Positions 50,801 to 59,665 are shown, counted from the first letter of the stretch. The stretch: 64,000 bases of DNA from Saccharopolyspora oryzae (GCF_027853915.1 NZ_JAQGLA010000001.1:186001-250000); one strand, 5' to 3'. Numbers and translations are program-made. Notes: generated by a model not told the origin, from the sequence alone.

Positions 50801-52418
50801 TAGCGGACGCGTGCGCATCGCGACCACCTTCGGGCCGCGATCGCGCCGCCTCCCGCAACACCGCCTTGCGCACCTTCCCGGTCGAGGTCTTCGGCAGGGA
50901 GCCGAAGCGGACCTCGCGCGGCACCTTGAAATGCGCCAGCCGGGCCCGCAACCACTCGACGAGCTCGGTCTCGGTCACGTCGTGCCCGTCGTGCGAACGG
51001 ACGAAGGCGACCGGCACCTCGCCCCATTTTCCGTGGGGCCGGGCCACCACGGCCGCCTCGGCCACCGCGGCGTGCTCGAGCAGGACGTTCTCCACCTCGA
51101 TCGAGGAGATGTTCTCGCCGCCGCTGATGATGACGTCCTTGAGCCGGTCGCGGATCTCGACGTACCCGTCGGCGTGGCGGACCGCGACGTCACCGGTGTG
51201 CAACCAGCCGCCGGTGAACGCCGCCGCCGTCGCGTCCGGATCGTCGAGGTAGTGCGACATCACGGTGTTCGACCGGATGACCAGCTCACCGAGCGTGGTG
51301 CCGTCGGCGGGGACGTCGTCGAAGTCCGCGGTCACCACGCGCACCGACTCGACGTTCAGGGTGCGGACGCCCTGGCGCGCCATCGTCTTCGCCAGGCGGG
51401 GGAGCTCGTACTGGCGCCATTCGGGCCGCGGCACGCACATCATCGCCGGGCCGTAGGTCTCGGTCATCCCGTACAGGTGCACGATTTCGACGCCCATGCG
51501 TGACATCTCCGCGATCGCAGTCGGTGACGGGGCTGCGCCGCCGACCGCGTAGAGCACGCTCTGCGCGAATTCGGTTCCTCCGCGCGAACGGCTCTCCTCG
51601 CTCAGCGAGTCGAGCACGACCGGCGCGCCGCACATGTGCGTGATCGCGTGGTCCCGGACGAGGTCGAGCACGCGCGGCGGGTCCACCTTGCGCAGCGCGA
51701 CGTGCTGCCCGCCGACGGCGGTCACCGCCCAGGTGTAGCACCAGCCGTTGCAGTGGAACATCGGCAGCGTCCACAGGTAGCGCGAGTCGGCGTTCAGCCC
51801 GACGGACGCGACCTGTCCGAGCGCGTTCAGGTAGCCGCCGCGGTGCGTGTACACCACGCCTTTCGGCTTGCCCGTGGTACCCGAGGTGAAGTTGACCGCC
51901 AGCGGCTGGCGTTCGTCGCCGGGAAGCCGCAAGGGCATCGGTCGTGCGGTGTCCAGCCAGTCGGTGTAGCCGTCGGGGTCCGGCTCGTCGTCGGGACCGA
52001 TCGCGACAACTGCGCGAAGGGTCGGCACCCGGGTCGCGATGTCGGCCACCTGAGCTGCGAGCGAGTGGTCGACGATGAGCGCCTTGGCCCCGGCGAGGCG
52101 CAACACCAGTTCGTACTCCTGGGGCGACAGCCGCGTGTTCAGCGCCACCAGGGCGCAGCCCGCGCCCGGAACACCGTAATGCGCTTCCAGCAGCGGAAGG
52201 TCGTTGGGCGCCAGGACCGCCACCCGGTCACCGGGCTCCAGCCCGAGTTCCGACAGGCGGCCGGCCAACCGCTGCGCCCGATCCAGCAGCCGCGACCACG
52301 ACACCCGGTCCCCGCCGTCGGTGATCACCCCGATGTCATCACCGCTGATGTCCGCCGTGCGGTGCAAGAAGCTCAGCGGGCTGAGCGGCACGTCGTTGGC
52401 AACATCGTTCAACGCCAT
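50796..52418 (-). CDS. AMP-forming long/medium-chain acyl-CoA synthetase
   Basis: A 540-residue ANL ligase with P-loop TSGTTGKPKG (178-187), YGMTETYGP, and GGENISSIEVENVL, ending with PKTSTGKVRKAVL that holds the catalytic lysine. ATG 52418 follows GGGAGG. It is the fourth gene of the leftward SDR/cyclase operon. It is only distantly similar to the neighbouring convergent ligase, so two different acids are probably activated in this regulon. Confidence 0.9.
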   Translation of the reverse strand: MALNDVANDVPLSPLSFLHRTADISGDDIGVITDGGDRVSWSRLLDRAQRLAGRLSELGLEPGDRVAVLAPNDLPLLEAHYGVPGAGCALVALNTRLSPQEYELVLRLAGAKALIVDHSLAAQVADIATRVPTLRAVVAIGPDDEPDPDGYTDWLDTARPMPLRLPGDERQPLAVNFTSGTTGKPKGVVYTHRGGYLNALGQVASVGLNADSRYLWTLPMFHCNGWCYTWAVTAVGGQHVALRKVDPPRVLDLVRDHAITHMCGAPVVLDSLSEESRSRGGTEFAQSVLYAVGGAAPSPTAIAEMSRMGVEIVHLYGMTETYGPAMMCVPRPEWRQYELPRLAKTMARQGVRTLNVESVRVVTADFDDVPADGTTLGELVIRSNTVMSHYLDDPDATAAAFTGGWLHTGDVAVRHADGYVEIRDRLKDVIISGGENISSIEVENVLLEHAAVAEAAVVARPHGKWGEVPVAFVRSHDGHDVTETELVEWLRARLAHFKVPREVRFGSLPKTSTGKVRKAVLREAARSRPEGGRDAHASAT

Positions 52419-52471
52419 CGTCGTCGTTCCTCCCGCACTGCAGTCGTGATCAACCGGGATCGGCGAGCAGC

Positions 52472-53731
52472 TCACCGGCGTTGGGCCAGTGCGAGCGGAG
52501 TCGTGTTGCCCGCGGTGGCACCTTCGGAGAACTGGGGCGTCACCGCGAAGACGAACTCGTGCACGCCGTCCTCGGCGAGATCGTCGAGGACGTAGGACTC
52601 CCCGATCCGGATGCCGTGCCGCATCATCAGTTCCTGGTGGACCGGGAAGATCGCGCCGTCCTCGTTCACCGGACTGCCGAGCACTTCGAGCGCCCAGGTG
52701 TCGCTGCCGATGATCGCCGGGCGGAACTGGGACAGCCACCGGGCTTCCCGCACGTAGATCCCCGGCATGCCGTGCGGCGCCTGCCAGCGCGCGACGTCGC
52801 CCGGGTCGCGGCGGACGAGCAGTTGGTGCCACCCGGTGCGCAGCAGGACCGCATCACCGGGCTCGATCGCCTTGATGCGGCCGAAGTCCATCGCTTCGAC
52901 CAGGTCCGCCACGGTGATCCGGTAGTTCTCCCGCAACAGCGGCTCGCCGTTCGACGCCGGCTCGGCGAGATCCCCCACCTGGCCCTTGGCCAGCTTCACC
53001 CCGAGCACGTCCAGCAGCACTCCCCTGGTCACCACCGGACCCACGTTCTCGCTGCCCAGCTTGGCCGTCCCGTGGCCGCGAGCGACGTCAGGCCCCCGAA
53101 GCCCGTTGTAGAAGAAGTCGCCCGACCCGATGTGGTTGAGGTTGTCGAGCTGCGACCCGATCTGGAACGTCGTCGACAGCGGCTCCGAGTGGTTCGGGAA
53201 CACCTCCCCGGCGAAGCGCTCCTCGTGGTAGCTCAACTTGTTGGTCCCGAGCGGATCGGTGGTGAACAGCACGCCGCCTTCGTCCTGGAAGCCTTGGGGC
53301 GGCTGGTAGCCGCTGACGGTCAGCCGCTGCTCGTAGCTGCGGCGGATGCCCGATCCAGCCGCCGGAAAACCGTTGTACATCAACTCGCCGAGGTTGTAGG
53401 TCCGCACCGCACCGGAACGGACCAGACCCAGTGCTGCCGCAGTCTTCTCCGGCGTCACCTCGTTGAGCGCGCCCCGCTGGTCGTCCGCACCGTAGCGGCT
53501 CGGTGCCCAGTCGGCCAGGTTCGCCGGATCCGAGTAGTCGAACAGCGCGTCGTCGAAACGATCGCCCGGCTTCCCGGGACCGGCCGGCGCGGGAGCCCCA
53601 GCCGCACTCGCCGTGGGAACCCCGGCCACGGCGCTGGCCCCGAGCACTCCTGCAGCACCGGCGATCCGCAGAGCAGCACGGCGACTGGTCCGGCGTCCGG
53701 CGAGGTACTGGCGCATCAGATCTGGATTCAT
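52472..53731 (-). CDS. exported cyclase-family (PF04199) hydrolase with Tat-like signal
   Basis: A 419-residue protein with an N-terminal twin-arginine type signal (SRRAALRIAGAAGVLGASAV, cleavage near ASA-AG at 43-45), then a kynurenine-formamidase-like cyclase domain. The usual HxGTHxDxxxH metal motif is altered to Q190-I-G-S-Q194-L-D196-N-L-N-H200, so two ligands are Gln. Other marks: GVLLDVLG and SDTWALEV near the C terminus. Tat export implies folding with a metal before secretion. PF04199 enzymes hydrolyse formamides, isatin or lactone/lactam rings. It follows a cytosolic homologue in the same operon. Confidence 0.78.
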   Translation of the reverse strand: MNPDLMRQYLAGRRTSRRAALRIAGAAGVLGASAVAGVPTASAAGAPAPAGPGKPGDRFDDALFDYSDPANLADWAPSRYGADDQRGALNEVTPEKTAAALGLVRSGAVRTYNLGELMYNGFPAAGSGIRRSYEQRLTVSGYQPPQGFQDEGGVLFTTDPLGTNKLSYHEERFAGEVFPNHSEPLSTTFQIGSQLDNLNHIGSGDFFYNGLRGPDVARGHGTAKLGSENVGPVVTRGVLLDVLGVKLAKGQVGDLAEPASNGEPLLRENYRITVADLVEAMDFGRIKAIEPGDAVLLRTGWHQLLVRRDPGDVARWQAPHGMPGIYVREARWLSQFRPAIIGSDTWALEVLGSPVNEDGAIFPVHQELMMRHGIRIGESYVLDDLAEDGVHEFVFAVTPQFSEGATAGNTTPLALAQRR

Positions 53732-53776
53732 CCAACAACCCTTTCGGCGCTTTCGTGCAGTGGGGATGAGCGGCCG

Positions 53777-54655
53777 TCAGACCACGGCGATGGGCCGCAG
53801 CGGCGACCCGGTGCCGCCGCGAATGGTCAACGGCAGTCCGATGAACAGGAACTCCGCGACTCCGTCCGCGGCCAGCTCCTCGCAGTCGACCCATTCCATG
53901 ATGTGCACCCCGTGCTGCTGCAGCAGCAGCAGGTGCACGGGCAGCGGATTTCCCTCCACTTCGGACGGTCGAACCTCGAACGACATCGTGTCCGCACCGA
54001 CGTAGCGCACACCGTGCGAGAGGAGCCATCGCGCACCGTCCAACGCGACGCCGCTGCCTCCGCCGCTCTCGGTGATCTTCGCGATGTCCGGCCAGAACTT
54101 CATCTGCCCGGTGCGCACCAGCACGATGTCGGAGGCCGCGATGGTGATGCCCGCGGCTTCCGCCGCACGCCGGAGATGTTCCTCGCCGATGGCGAAATGC
54201 GGCGGGAGCACCTCCAGGCCCAGTACGCCCGGCACGTCCAGCAACACCCCGCGGCCGATGATGGGAGCGAGTTCCGACGCATCGCCGCGGGTGGCACCGT
54301 AGTTGCCCAGTTCGGCGGTGGCCGATGCGGAGCCGTGCCACTCGTCCTCGCTGCCGCACGTGACGTGGCAGAGCGCGTCGATGTGCGTCCCGGTGTGCAG
54401 GCTGCCCGACACGAGCTCCGAGACGTACCCGAATCCCACGTCGTTCGCGGCGTCTTCGGAGAACGGGAAGCGGCGCTCGACCCGTTGCCCCTGCGGCGAG
54501 TTGTAGGTGACGACCTCGAACCGCGGGTAGCCGTCGAACGTGGGCATGTGCCGCCACCAGCCCGAGGACAGGTCGTAGACGGTCCCGTTCGTGGGCACGC
54601 CGAGGCTGCGCACCAGATCGGCGTCGTCAGCGGGCAGGGGTTTCGCGGAACTCAT
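53777..54655 (-). CDS. cyclase-family (PF04199) metal-dependent hydrolase
   Basis: A 292-residue cytosolic member with the intact motif H87-T-G-T-H91-I-D93-A-L-C-H97 for two metal ions, and GVLLDVPG typical of the family. Relatives include kynurenine formamidase and isatin hydrolase. ATG 54655 lies 35 bp behind the SDR gene. Together with an amidase, an SDR and two CoA ligases in the same regulon, it probably opens a ring or removes an acyl group from a nitrogen-containing intermediate. Confidence 0.83.
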   Translation of the reverse strand: MSSAKPLPADDADLVRSLGVPTNGTVYDLSSGWWRHMPTFDGYPRFEVVTYNSPQGQRVERRFPFSEDAANDVGFGYVSELVSGSLHTGTHIDALCHVTCGSEDEWHGSASATAELGNYGATRGDASELAPIIGRGVLLDVPGVLGLEVLPPHFAIGEEHLRRAAEAAGITIAASDIVLVRTGQMKFWPDIAKITESGGGSGVALDGARWLLSHGVRYVGADTMSFEVRPSEVEGNPLPVHLLLLQQHGVHIMEWVDCEELAADGVAEFLFIGLPLTIRGGTGSPLRPIAVV

Positions 54656-54690
54656 GGGCGAACGTCCTTGTCGGAGGGGAAGCGGGGAGG

Positions 54691-55428
54691 TCAGGTCGTG
54701 ACCGACAGACCGGCGTCCACGGTGACGACTGTGCCGGTGATGGCCGAGGCCGACGGGGACAGCAGGAACAGCACAGGCGCGGCGACCTCCTCGGGGTGCA
54801 CCGGCGCACCGCGCGGGATCCGGGCCACCACGCGCCGCCCTGCCTCCGATGGGAGGAACTCCTTCATCCGCGGGGTGTCCACCAGGCCAGGCGCGATCGC
54901 GTTGACCCTCACCCCGAACGGTGCGGCGGCCGCCAGGTGCCGGGTGTACCCGATGACCCCGGCCTTCGCCGCCGAGTACCAGCTCACTTCGCCGCCGATC
55001 GCGGTGCCGGCGATCGAGGCCACGTTCACCACCGCCGCGGCCTGCTCCCGCACCCGGTCGAGCCAGGAATTCGTGACCAGGTCGACGATTCCGAGCACGC
55101 CGACGATCCCATCGGCGAACGGCTGCGGCACCCCGCTGGGCGGGCCGGCGTTGTTGACCAGCAGCCCCGGCGTCCGCCACGCCAGCACGCGATCCAGCGC
55201 CGCCGCGACCGACGGCGGGTCGGACGCGTCCACCTCGACCGGCAGCGCCGCTCCTCCCCGCTCCGCGATCTCCGCGGCCAGGCCGGTCACCGCACGACCG
55301 TCGACGTCCCACGCGGCGACTGCGACCCCGAGTTCGGCCGCACCCAGCGCGACGGCCCTGCCGATGCCACTGCCCGCCCCGGTCACCACGACGCAGCTGC
55401 CAGCGGCGAACCCCATGTCGCTCAACAT
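54691..55428 (-). CDS. SDR family oxidoreductase
   Basis: A 245-residue classical SDR: VVVTGAGSGIGRAVA (cofactor), NNAG near residue 91, Ser in NVASIAG and YSAAK near 151. An upstream ATG (55428) and one four codons later are both possible. No ribosome site is present, but TATACT lies 7 bases before ATG 55428, so the mRNA is probably leaderless. First gene of a four-gene operon with two cyclase-family hydrolases and a CoA ligase. The regulon operator overlaps the -10 box. Confidence 0.87.
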   Translation of the reverse strand: MLSDMGFAAGSCVVVTGAGSGIGRAVALGAAELGVAVAAWDVDGRAVTGLAAEIAERGGAALPVEVDASDPPSVAAALDRVLAWRTPGLLVNNAGPPSGVPQPFADGIVGVLGIVDLVTNSWLDRVREQAAAVVNVASIAGTAIGGEVSWYSAAKAGVIGYTRHLAAAAPFGVRVNAIAPGLVDTPRMKEFLPSEAGRRVVARIPRGAPVHPEEVAAPVLFLLSPSASAITGTVVTVDAGLSVTT

Positions 55429-55431
55429 GGA

Positions 55432-55447
55432 GATCAGTATACTCTTT
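55432..55447. promoter_or_regulatory. regulon operator (site B) overlapping the SDR -10 box
   Basis: GATCAG-TATA-CTCTTT: one arm is the exact CTCTTT of the consensus, the other a partial match. Reading leftward, the TATACT -10 box of the SDR gene lies within it, so bound regulator would block initiation. Centre at about 55439.5, 95 bp from site C. Confidence 0.62.
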
Positions 55448-55524
55448 AGGCCTCTTCAATCCAGGGTTTCACACAAAGAGCAGTTCAGATTCCCCATCCG
55501 GGCTTCTTTCGTCCCCAGCAAGAG

Positions 55525-56274
55525 CTAAAGAGTATTCTTTTTGTCTTGACGGGTCAGCAGGTCGAGGGCGTTGAGGAGCCGGGCAAAGGCCGGTGCGAGC
55601 GGGTCGATCAGCTCGTAGTGCCCGGTGGCGGGCAGCTCGTCGAGGCTCGCGGCGGGGTGCGCTCGCAGGTAGGACCTGCTCGTGTCGAGCGGTACCTCGT
55701 GGTCGTCAGCACCGTGGACGAGGATGACCGGGGTGGCGGGGCTGGACCCCCGAACCGGATCGAGGTCACGGCGGGTGTTCGCAGCGGCGCCTAGGAATGC
55801 GGTGACCGCTCCGCGCCCCAAGTCGGCCTGCTCGGCGAGGGCGAGGTCGGCGACCGGGGCCAGTGCGACGGTCCCGAGCAGACCTTCGGGCGGGCACGTC
55901 GCCGCGGCCCAGAGCACGAGGTGACCGCCAGCGGAATGTCCAACTAGGACAGTTCCGGCGGAACCGGCCTGCCCGGGCAGGACTTCGACGGCCCGGCGCA
56001 CGTCGCCGGTGGTGACGTCGGGATGTCCGGGCACGCGGCGGTACTCCAGCGATGCCACGGGCCATCCGGCGTCCCGCAGGGCCGCGGCCATCGGCCGGGT
56101 GTGCGCCCGGTCGTAGGCCGGGCGCCAGAAACCGCCGTGCACGAGCAGCACCAGCGGCCTGCCGGACTGCGCTGCGGGCAGCCACACGTCGGCCAGGTGC
56201 TCCGAGGCCGGGCCGTAGGCGACGGTCCGGTCGGGCTCCGGGGCCGGCCGGACGAGGACGTCGGGTTCGGTCAT
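55525..56274 (-). CDS. alpha/beta-hydrolase, probable N-formylkynurenine formamidase
   Basis: A 249-residue alpha/beta-hydrolase with the oxyanion motif HGGFW (46-50), nucleophile elbow GHSAGG (112-117, Ser114), a late Asp in HGADDHEVP and His in TGHYELI. This matches serine-type kynurenine formamidases found in fungi and animals and in some bacteria. It ends the operon with kynureninase and tryptophan 2,3-dioxygenase, starting 4 bp after the kynU stop, which strongly supports the assignment. Product: L-kynurenine plus formate. The last codons contain the regulon operator of the next operon. Confidence 0.82.
   Translation of the reverse strand: MTEPDVLVRPAPEPDRTVAYGPASEHLADVWLPAAQSGRPLVLLVHGGFWRPAYDRAHTRPMAAALRDAGWPVASLEYRRVPGHPDVTTGDVRRAVEVLPGQAGSAGTVLVGHSAGGHLVLWAAATCPPEGLLGTVALAPVADLALAEQADLGRGAVTAFLGAAANTRRDLDPVRGSSPATPVILVHGADDHEVPLDTSRSYLRAHPAASLDELPATGHYELIDPLAPAFARLLNALDLLTRQDKKNTL
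55527..55542. promoter_or_regulatory. regulon operator (site C)
   Basis: AAAGAG-TATT-CTTTTT, one mismatch from the palindrome AAAGAG-N4-CTCTTT. It lies within the last codons of the alpha/beta-hydrolase gene, upstream of the SDR operon. With site B it could form a repression loop or mark a second promoter (leftward AATACT at 55531-55536). Confidence 0.62.
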
Positions 56275-56278
56275 CGCC

Positions 56279-57505
56279 TCACCGGCCTTCGGCGGCGATC
56301 CGACGCATCGCGTCCATCGCCTGCCAGGTCTCGGCGAAGGAGGTGGTCAGCGGCGAGAGCCCGATGCGGATCCCGTCCGGCGGCCGGAAGTCGATGATCA
56401 CGCCCTCGTCGATGAGCCTGCGGGAGAGCTCCTCCCCATCCGCGCGCGCCACGGTGACGTGCCCGCCGCGGAGCTCGGCGTCGCGCGGCGAGGCGACCCG
56501 CATTCCCAACGGCACCAGCCACTCGTCGGCCAGCTCGATCACCATCTCCCCCAGCTCGACCGCCTTGGCCCGGATCCGGTCGATGCCGGCTTCCGCGACG
56601 AGCGCCACGCCCTCGTCGACGCCCACCATGCCCGTGATCGGCGGCGTCCCGGACAAGGCCCTGCGGACTCCGGCCGCGGGCTGGTAGCCGTGCTCCATCG
56701 CGAACGGCAGATCGCTGCCCATCCAGCCCCAGATCGGCTGCCGGAACGCTTCCTGGTGCTCGGCGCGGACGTAGACGAACGCCGGTGCTCCAGGGCCCGC
56801 GTTGAGGACCTTGTAGGTGCAGCCGACCGCGAAGTCCACGCCGAGCGCGTCCAGCTCGACGGGAACCGAGCCGACGCTGTGGCACAGGTCCCACACCACG
56901 AGCGCGCCGCACGAGTGGCCGAGCTCGGTGATCGCCGCCATGTCGGCGATGAAGGCCGACCGGTAGGCCACGTGCGACAGGATGACGACCGCGGTCCGCT
57001 CCGACAGCGCCGCGGCGAGCTCCTCGCCGGTGACGCCGCCCTCCGGGTCGCTGTCGATCCACCGGACCGCCAGCCCCAGCTCGTCGGCGACACCCTGCAC
57101 CACGTAGTTGTCGGTCGGGAAGTTGTGCCGGTCGGTCACGATCTCAGTGCGTCCCGGGCGCAGCGCGACGGCCGCGCGCAGCACCTTGTAGAGGCACACG
57201 CTGGTGGAATCGGCGACCACGACCTGGCCGGGCGCAGCACCCAGCGCAGCCGCACCGAGCCGATCCCCCACCTGCACCGGCAATTCCATCCACCCTTCCG
57301 ACCACGAGCGGATCAGCCCGGTGCCCCACTCACCGCGCACCAGCGAATCCAGCCTCGCCAAGGTGGCTTTCGGAGGTCGGCCGAGGGAATTGCCGTCGAG
57401 GTAGGCGACGATCCCTTCGTCGTCGGGCGCGACGAACCGGTCGCGGAAGCCGGACAGCGGGTCCTCGGCGTCGAACCGGCGGGCGTCCTCGAGGGTGGGG
57501 GTCAT
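56279..57505 (-). CDS. kynU: kynureninase
   Basis: A 408-residue PLP enzyme cleaving L-kynurenine to anthranilate and L-alanine. Landmarks: YLDGNSLGRPPKATL near the N terminus, WDLCHSVGSVPV with Asp206 contacting the pyridine nitrogen, and GCTYKVLNAGPGAPAF with Lys232 forming the Schiff base. Length is standard. It is 42 bp after the dioxygenase gene and 4 bp before the formamidase gene. No anthranilate or 3-hydroxyanthranilate catabolic genes are adjacent. Confidence 0.93.
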   Translation of the reverse strand: MTPTLEDARRFDAEDPLSGFRDRFVAPDDEGIVAYLDGNSLGRPPKATLARLDSLVRGEWGTGLIRSWSEGWMELPVQVGDRLGAAALGAAPGQVVVADSTSVCLYKVLRAAVALRPGRTEIVTDRHNFPTDNYVVQGVADELGLAVRWIDSDPEGGVTGEELAAALSERTAVVILSHVAYRSAFIADMAAITELGHSCGALVVWDLCHSVGSVPVELDALGVDFAVGCTYKVLNAGPGAPAFVYVRAEHQEAFRQPIWGWMGSDLPFAMEHGYQPAAGVRRALSGTPPITGMVGVDEGVALVAEAGIDRIRAKAVELGEMVIELADEWLVPLGMRVASPRDAELRGGHVTVARADGEELSRRLIDEGVIIDFRPPDGIRIGLSPLTTSFAETWQAMDAMRRIAAEGR

Positions 57506-57547
57506 CGGTGCGGGGTCCTCTCTGCTTCGGTGGGGTGCGGGCGCGGG

Positions 57548-58393
57548 TCAACCGATCTCGGTGCGCACCGCCATGAGCTCCGGGAAGAACGTCAGGTCCA
57601 GCGCGGCTTTCAGGAACGGCACACCGCTGGACCCGCCGGTGCCGGTTTTGAACCCGATGATCCTGCTGACCGTCTTGAGGTGGCGGAACCGCCACAGCTG
57701 GAAGCTCTCCTCGACGTCCACGAGCTCCTCGCAGGTCTCGTAGGCCTCCCAGTGCTGGTCGGCGTTCTCGTAGATCGCCTTGAGCACCGGCACCAGCGCG
57801 CTCTGGAACTCGTGCGGTGCACTGACGTCCCTTTCTAACAACTCCGCCGGAACCGGGTGCCCGGCCCGGGCCAGGAACCGCAGGAACTCGTCGTAGAGGC
57901 TGGGCGCCCGCAGCGCGTCCTCGAGCTCGGCCCGCGCCGCCGGGTCGTGGGCGAAGACGTCGATCATCTCGGCGTTCTTGTTCCCCAGCAGGAACTCCAC
58001 GGTCCGGTACTGCGCCGACTGGAACCCCGACGAACGGCCGAGCGCACCGCGGAACTCGGCGTACTCGCTCGGCGTCAGGGTTTCGAGCACCGCCCACTGC
58101 TCGAACAGCTGGCGCTGGATGTGCTTGACGCGGGCCAACGACTTCAGCGCCGGGCGCAGCTGGTCGTCGGCGATGCGGGCCATCGCCCGGCGCAGCTCGT
58201 GGATCACGAGCTTGAACCACAGCTCCGAGGTCTGGTGCTGGATGATGAACAGCAGCTCGTCGTGGTGCGGCGGCTCGCTCAGCGGCTGCTGCGCATCCAA
58301 CAGCCGGTCCAGCTGCAGATATCCGCCGTAGGTGGTCTCCGCGCGCAGATCCCGGTGCACGCCTTGCTCGATGTTGCGCAGGTTCTGGGTCAT
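57548..58393 (-). CDS. kynA: tryptophan 2,3-dioxygenase
   Basis: A 281-residue heme enzyme opening the indole ring of L-tryptophan to N-formylkynurenine. The family core [20 protein letters not shown] with the active-site His, the KNAEMIDVF segment and the C-terminal [20 protein letters not shown] (heme/substrate loop) are all present. ATG 58393 has GAGGTGA upstream; a GTG three codons earlier is possible. Second gene of the operon led by an M20 amidohydrolase. Confidence 0.93.
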   Translation of the reverse strand: MTQNLRNIEQGVHRDLRAETTYGGYLQLDRLLDAQQPLSEPPHHDELLFIIQHQTSELWFKLVIHELRRAMARIADDQLRPALKSLARVKHIQRQLFEQWAVLETLTPSEYAEFRGALGRSSGFQSAQYRTVEFLLGNKNAEMIDVFAHDPAARAELEDALRAPSLYDEFLRFLARAGHPVPAELLERDVSAPHEFQSALVPVLKAIYENADQHWEAYETCEELVDVEESFQLWRFRHLKTVSRIIGFKTGTGGSSGVPFLKAALDLTFFPELMAVRTEIG

Positions 58394-58459
58394 GGGGTTC
58401 ACCTCGTGGGTCGTGCGGTTCGGCCGGGGTTCCGGGTCTCGGGCATCCGGATCAGCTGG

Positions 58460-59665
58460 TCAGGCCTCGGTGCGGGCGAGCCGGCGAACGGCCAGTTCCG
58501 CGAGCAGTGCGGCGCCGTCGGAGAGGCAGCCGTCGTCGAAGACCGCGTACGGCGAGTGGTTCTCCGGTGCTTTCGCCGGGTCGACCCCGGTCGGGCACGC
58601 GCCGAGCATCAGGAAAGCGCCCGGGATCTGCTCGAGGACGCGGGAGAAGTCCTCGCCTGCGGTCAACGGGTGCTCCAAGGCGTGGAAGCGGTTGGTGCCG
58701 TGCAGATCGCCGACGACTTCTGCGGCGAAGTCGGCCTCCGCGTCGTCGTTGACCGTGGCCGCGACGTACTCGATGACCTCCGGATCCGCCTCCACGCCGT
58801 GCGCGAGGGCCGTCGACAAGCACACCTGGCGGAAGCGGTCGCGCAGCGCGTCGCGTGCTTCCGGGGAGAAGTAGCGCAGGGAGCCCTCGATCACGGCTTG
58901 GTCGGGGATGATGTTCCCGGCGGTACCGGAGTGGATCGCGCCGATGGTCAGCACCGCCGGGTCGAACGGGTCGACGGAGTCGGCGACCAGCGCTTGCAAT
59001 CCGCCCACCATCGCGCAAGCGGCGGGGATCGGGTTGCGCGCCAGGTGGGGAGCGGACCCGTGGCCGCCCTTGCCGCGCACGCCGACCTTCAGCACGTCAC
59101 CGCCGGCGAGCATCGGCCCGCGCCTGCTGGCGAACACCCCGTTGGGCAGCCGCGAGGACAGCACGTGGAGCGCGTACGCCGCGACCGGGCGCCGGCCGGC
59201 GGCTTCGAGAACGCCCTCGTCGATCATCTTCCCCGCGCCGTCGCAGCCCTCCTCCCCCGGCTGGAACATGAAGATGACGTCGCCGGCCAGCTCCTCCCGA
59301 CGCGGCGAGAGCAGGTGGGCAGCACCTACCAGCATCGCGGTGTGCAGGTCGTGGCCGCAGGAGTGCATGGCGCCGTCGATGCGGGAGGCGTGGGCCGAGC
59401 CGGTGCGTTCGGTCATCGGCAGCGCGTCCATGTCCCCGCGCAGCAGCACCGGCGGGCCGGGGCGACCGCCGCGGAGCACGGCGGTGACCGAGCTGAGCCG
59501 CTCGCCCAGGGTGATCTCCAGCGGCAGCCCGGCCAGCGCGTCGAGGACCCTGCGCTGGGTGCGCGGCAGCTGGAGCCCCACCTCGGGCTCGGCGTGCAGC
59601 GCGCGCCGCAGTTCGACGAGATCTACCTGCAGCGACTCCGCTGCCGACGAAGTGCTCGTGCTCAT
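58460..59665 (-). CDS. M20D family amidohydrolase (N-acyl amino acid / IAA-conjugate hydrolase-like)
   Basis: A 401-residue M20D peptidase with LLRGDMDALPMTER, HSCGHDLHTAMLVGAA (metal His/Asp), FQPGEEGCDGAGKMI (Glu base) and a late LTAGEDFSRV. The M20D group cleaves N-acyl amino acids, hippurate or indole-3-acetyl amino acids. ATG 59665 follows GCGGGGAA. It heads the kynurenine operon, so a tempting role is releasing tryptophan, kynurenine or anthranilate from an N-acylated form. Its regulator is the divergent two-copy Lrp gene 124 bp away. Confidence 0.87.
   Translation of the reverse strand: MSTSTSSAAESLQVDLVELRRALHAEPEVGLQLPRTQRRVLDALAGLPLEITLGERLSSVTAVLRGGRPGPPVLLRGDMDALPMTERTGSAHASRIDGAMHSCGHDLHTAMLVGAAHLLSPRREELAGDVIFMFQPGEEGCDGAGKMIDEGVLEAAGRRPVAAYALHVLSSRLPNGVFASRRGPMLAGGDVLKVGVRGKGGHGSAPHLARNPIPAACAMVGGLQALVADSVDPFDPAVLTIGAIHSGTAGNIIPDQAVIEGSLRYFSPEARDALRDRFRQVCLSTALAHGVEADPEVIEYVAATVNDDAEADFAAEVVGDLHGTNRFHALEHPLTAGEDFSRVLEQIPGAFLMLGACPTGVDPAKAPENHSPYAVFDDGCLSDGAALLAELAVRRLARTEA

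Noticed and set aside
52481-55528. A 1015-codon open frame on the plus strand.
   Set aside because: It is antisense to four genes with clear motifs (SDR, two cyclase-family hydrolases, CoA ligase). Long opposite-strand frames are expected in 70 percent GC DNA, and its translation has no recognisable domain.
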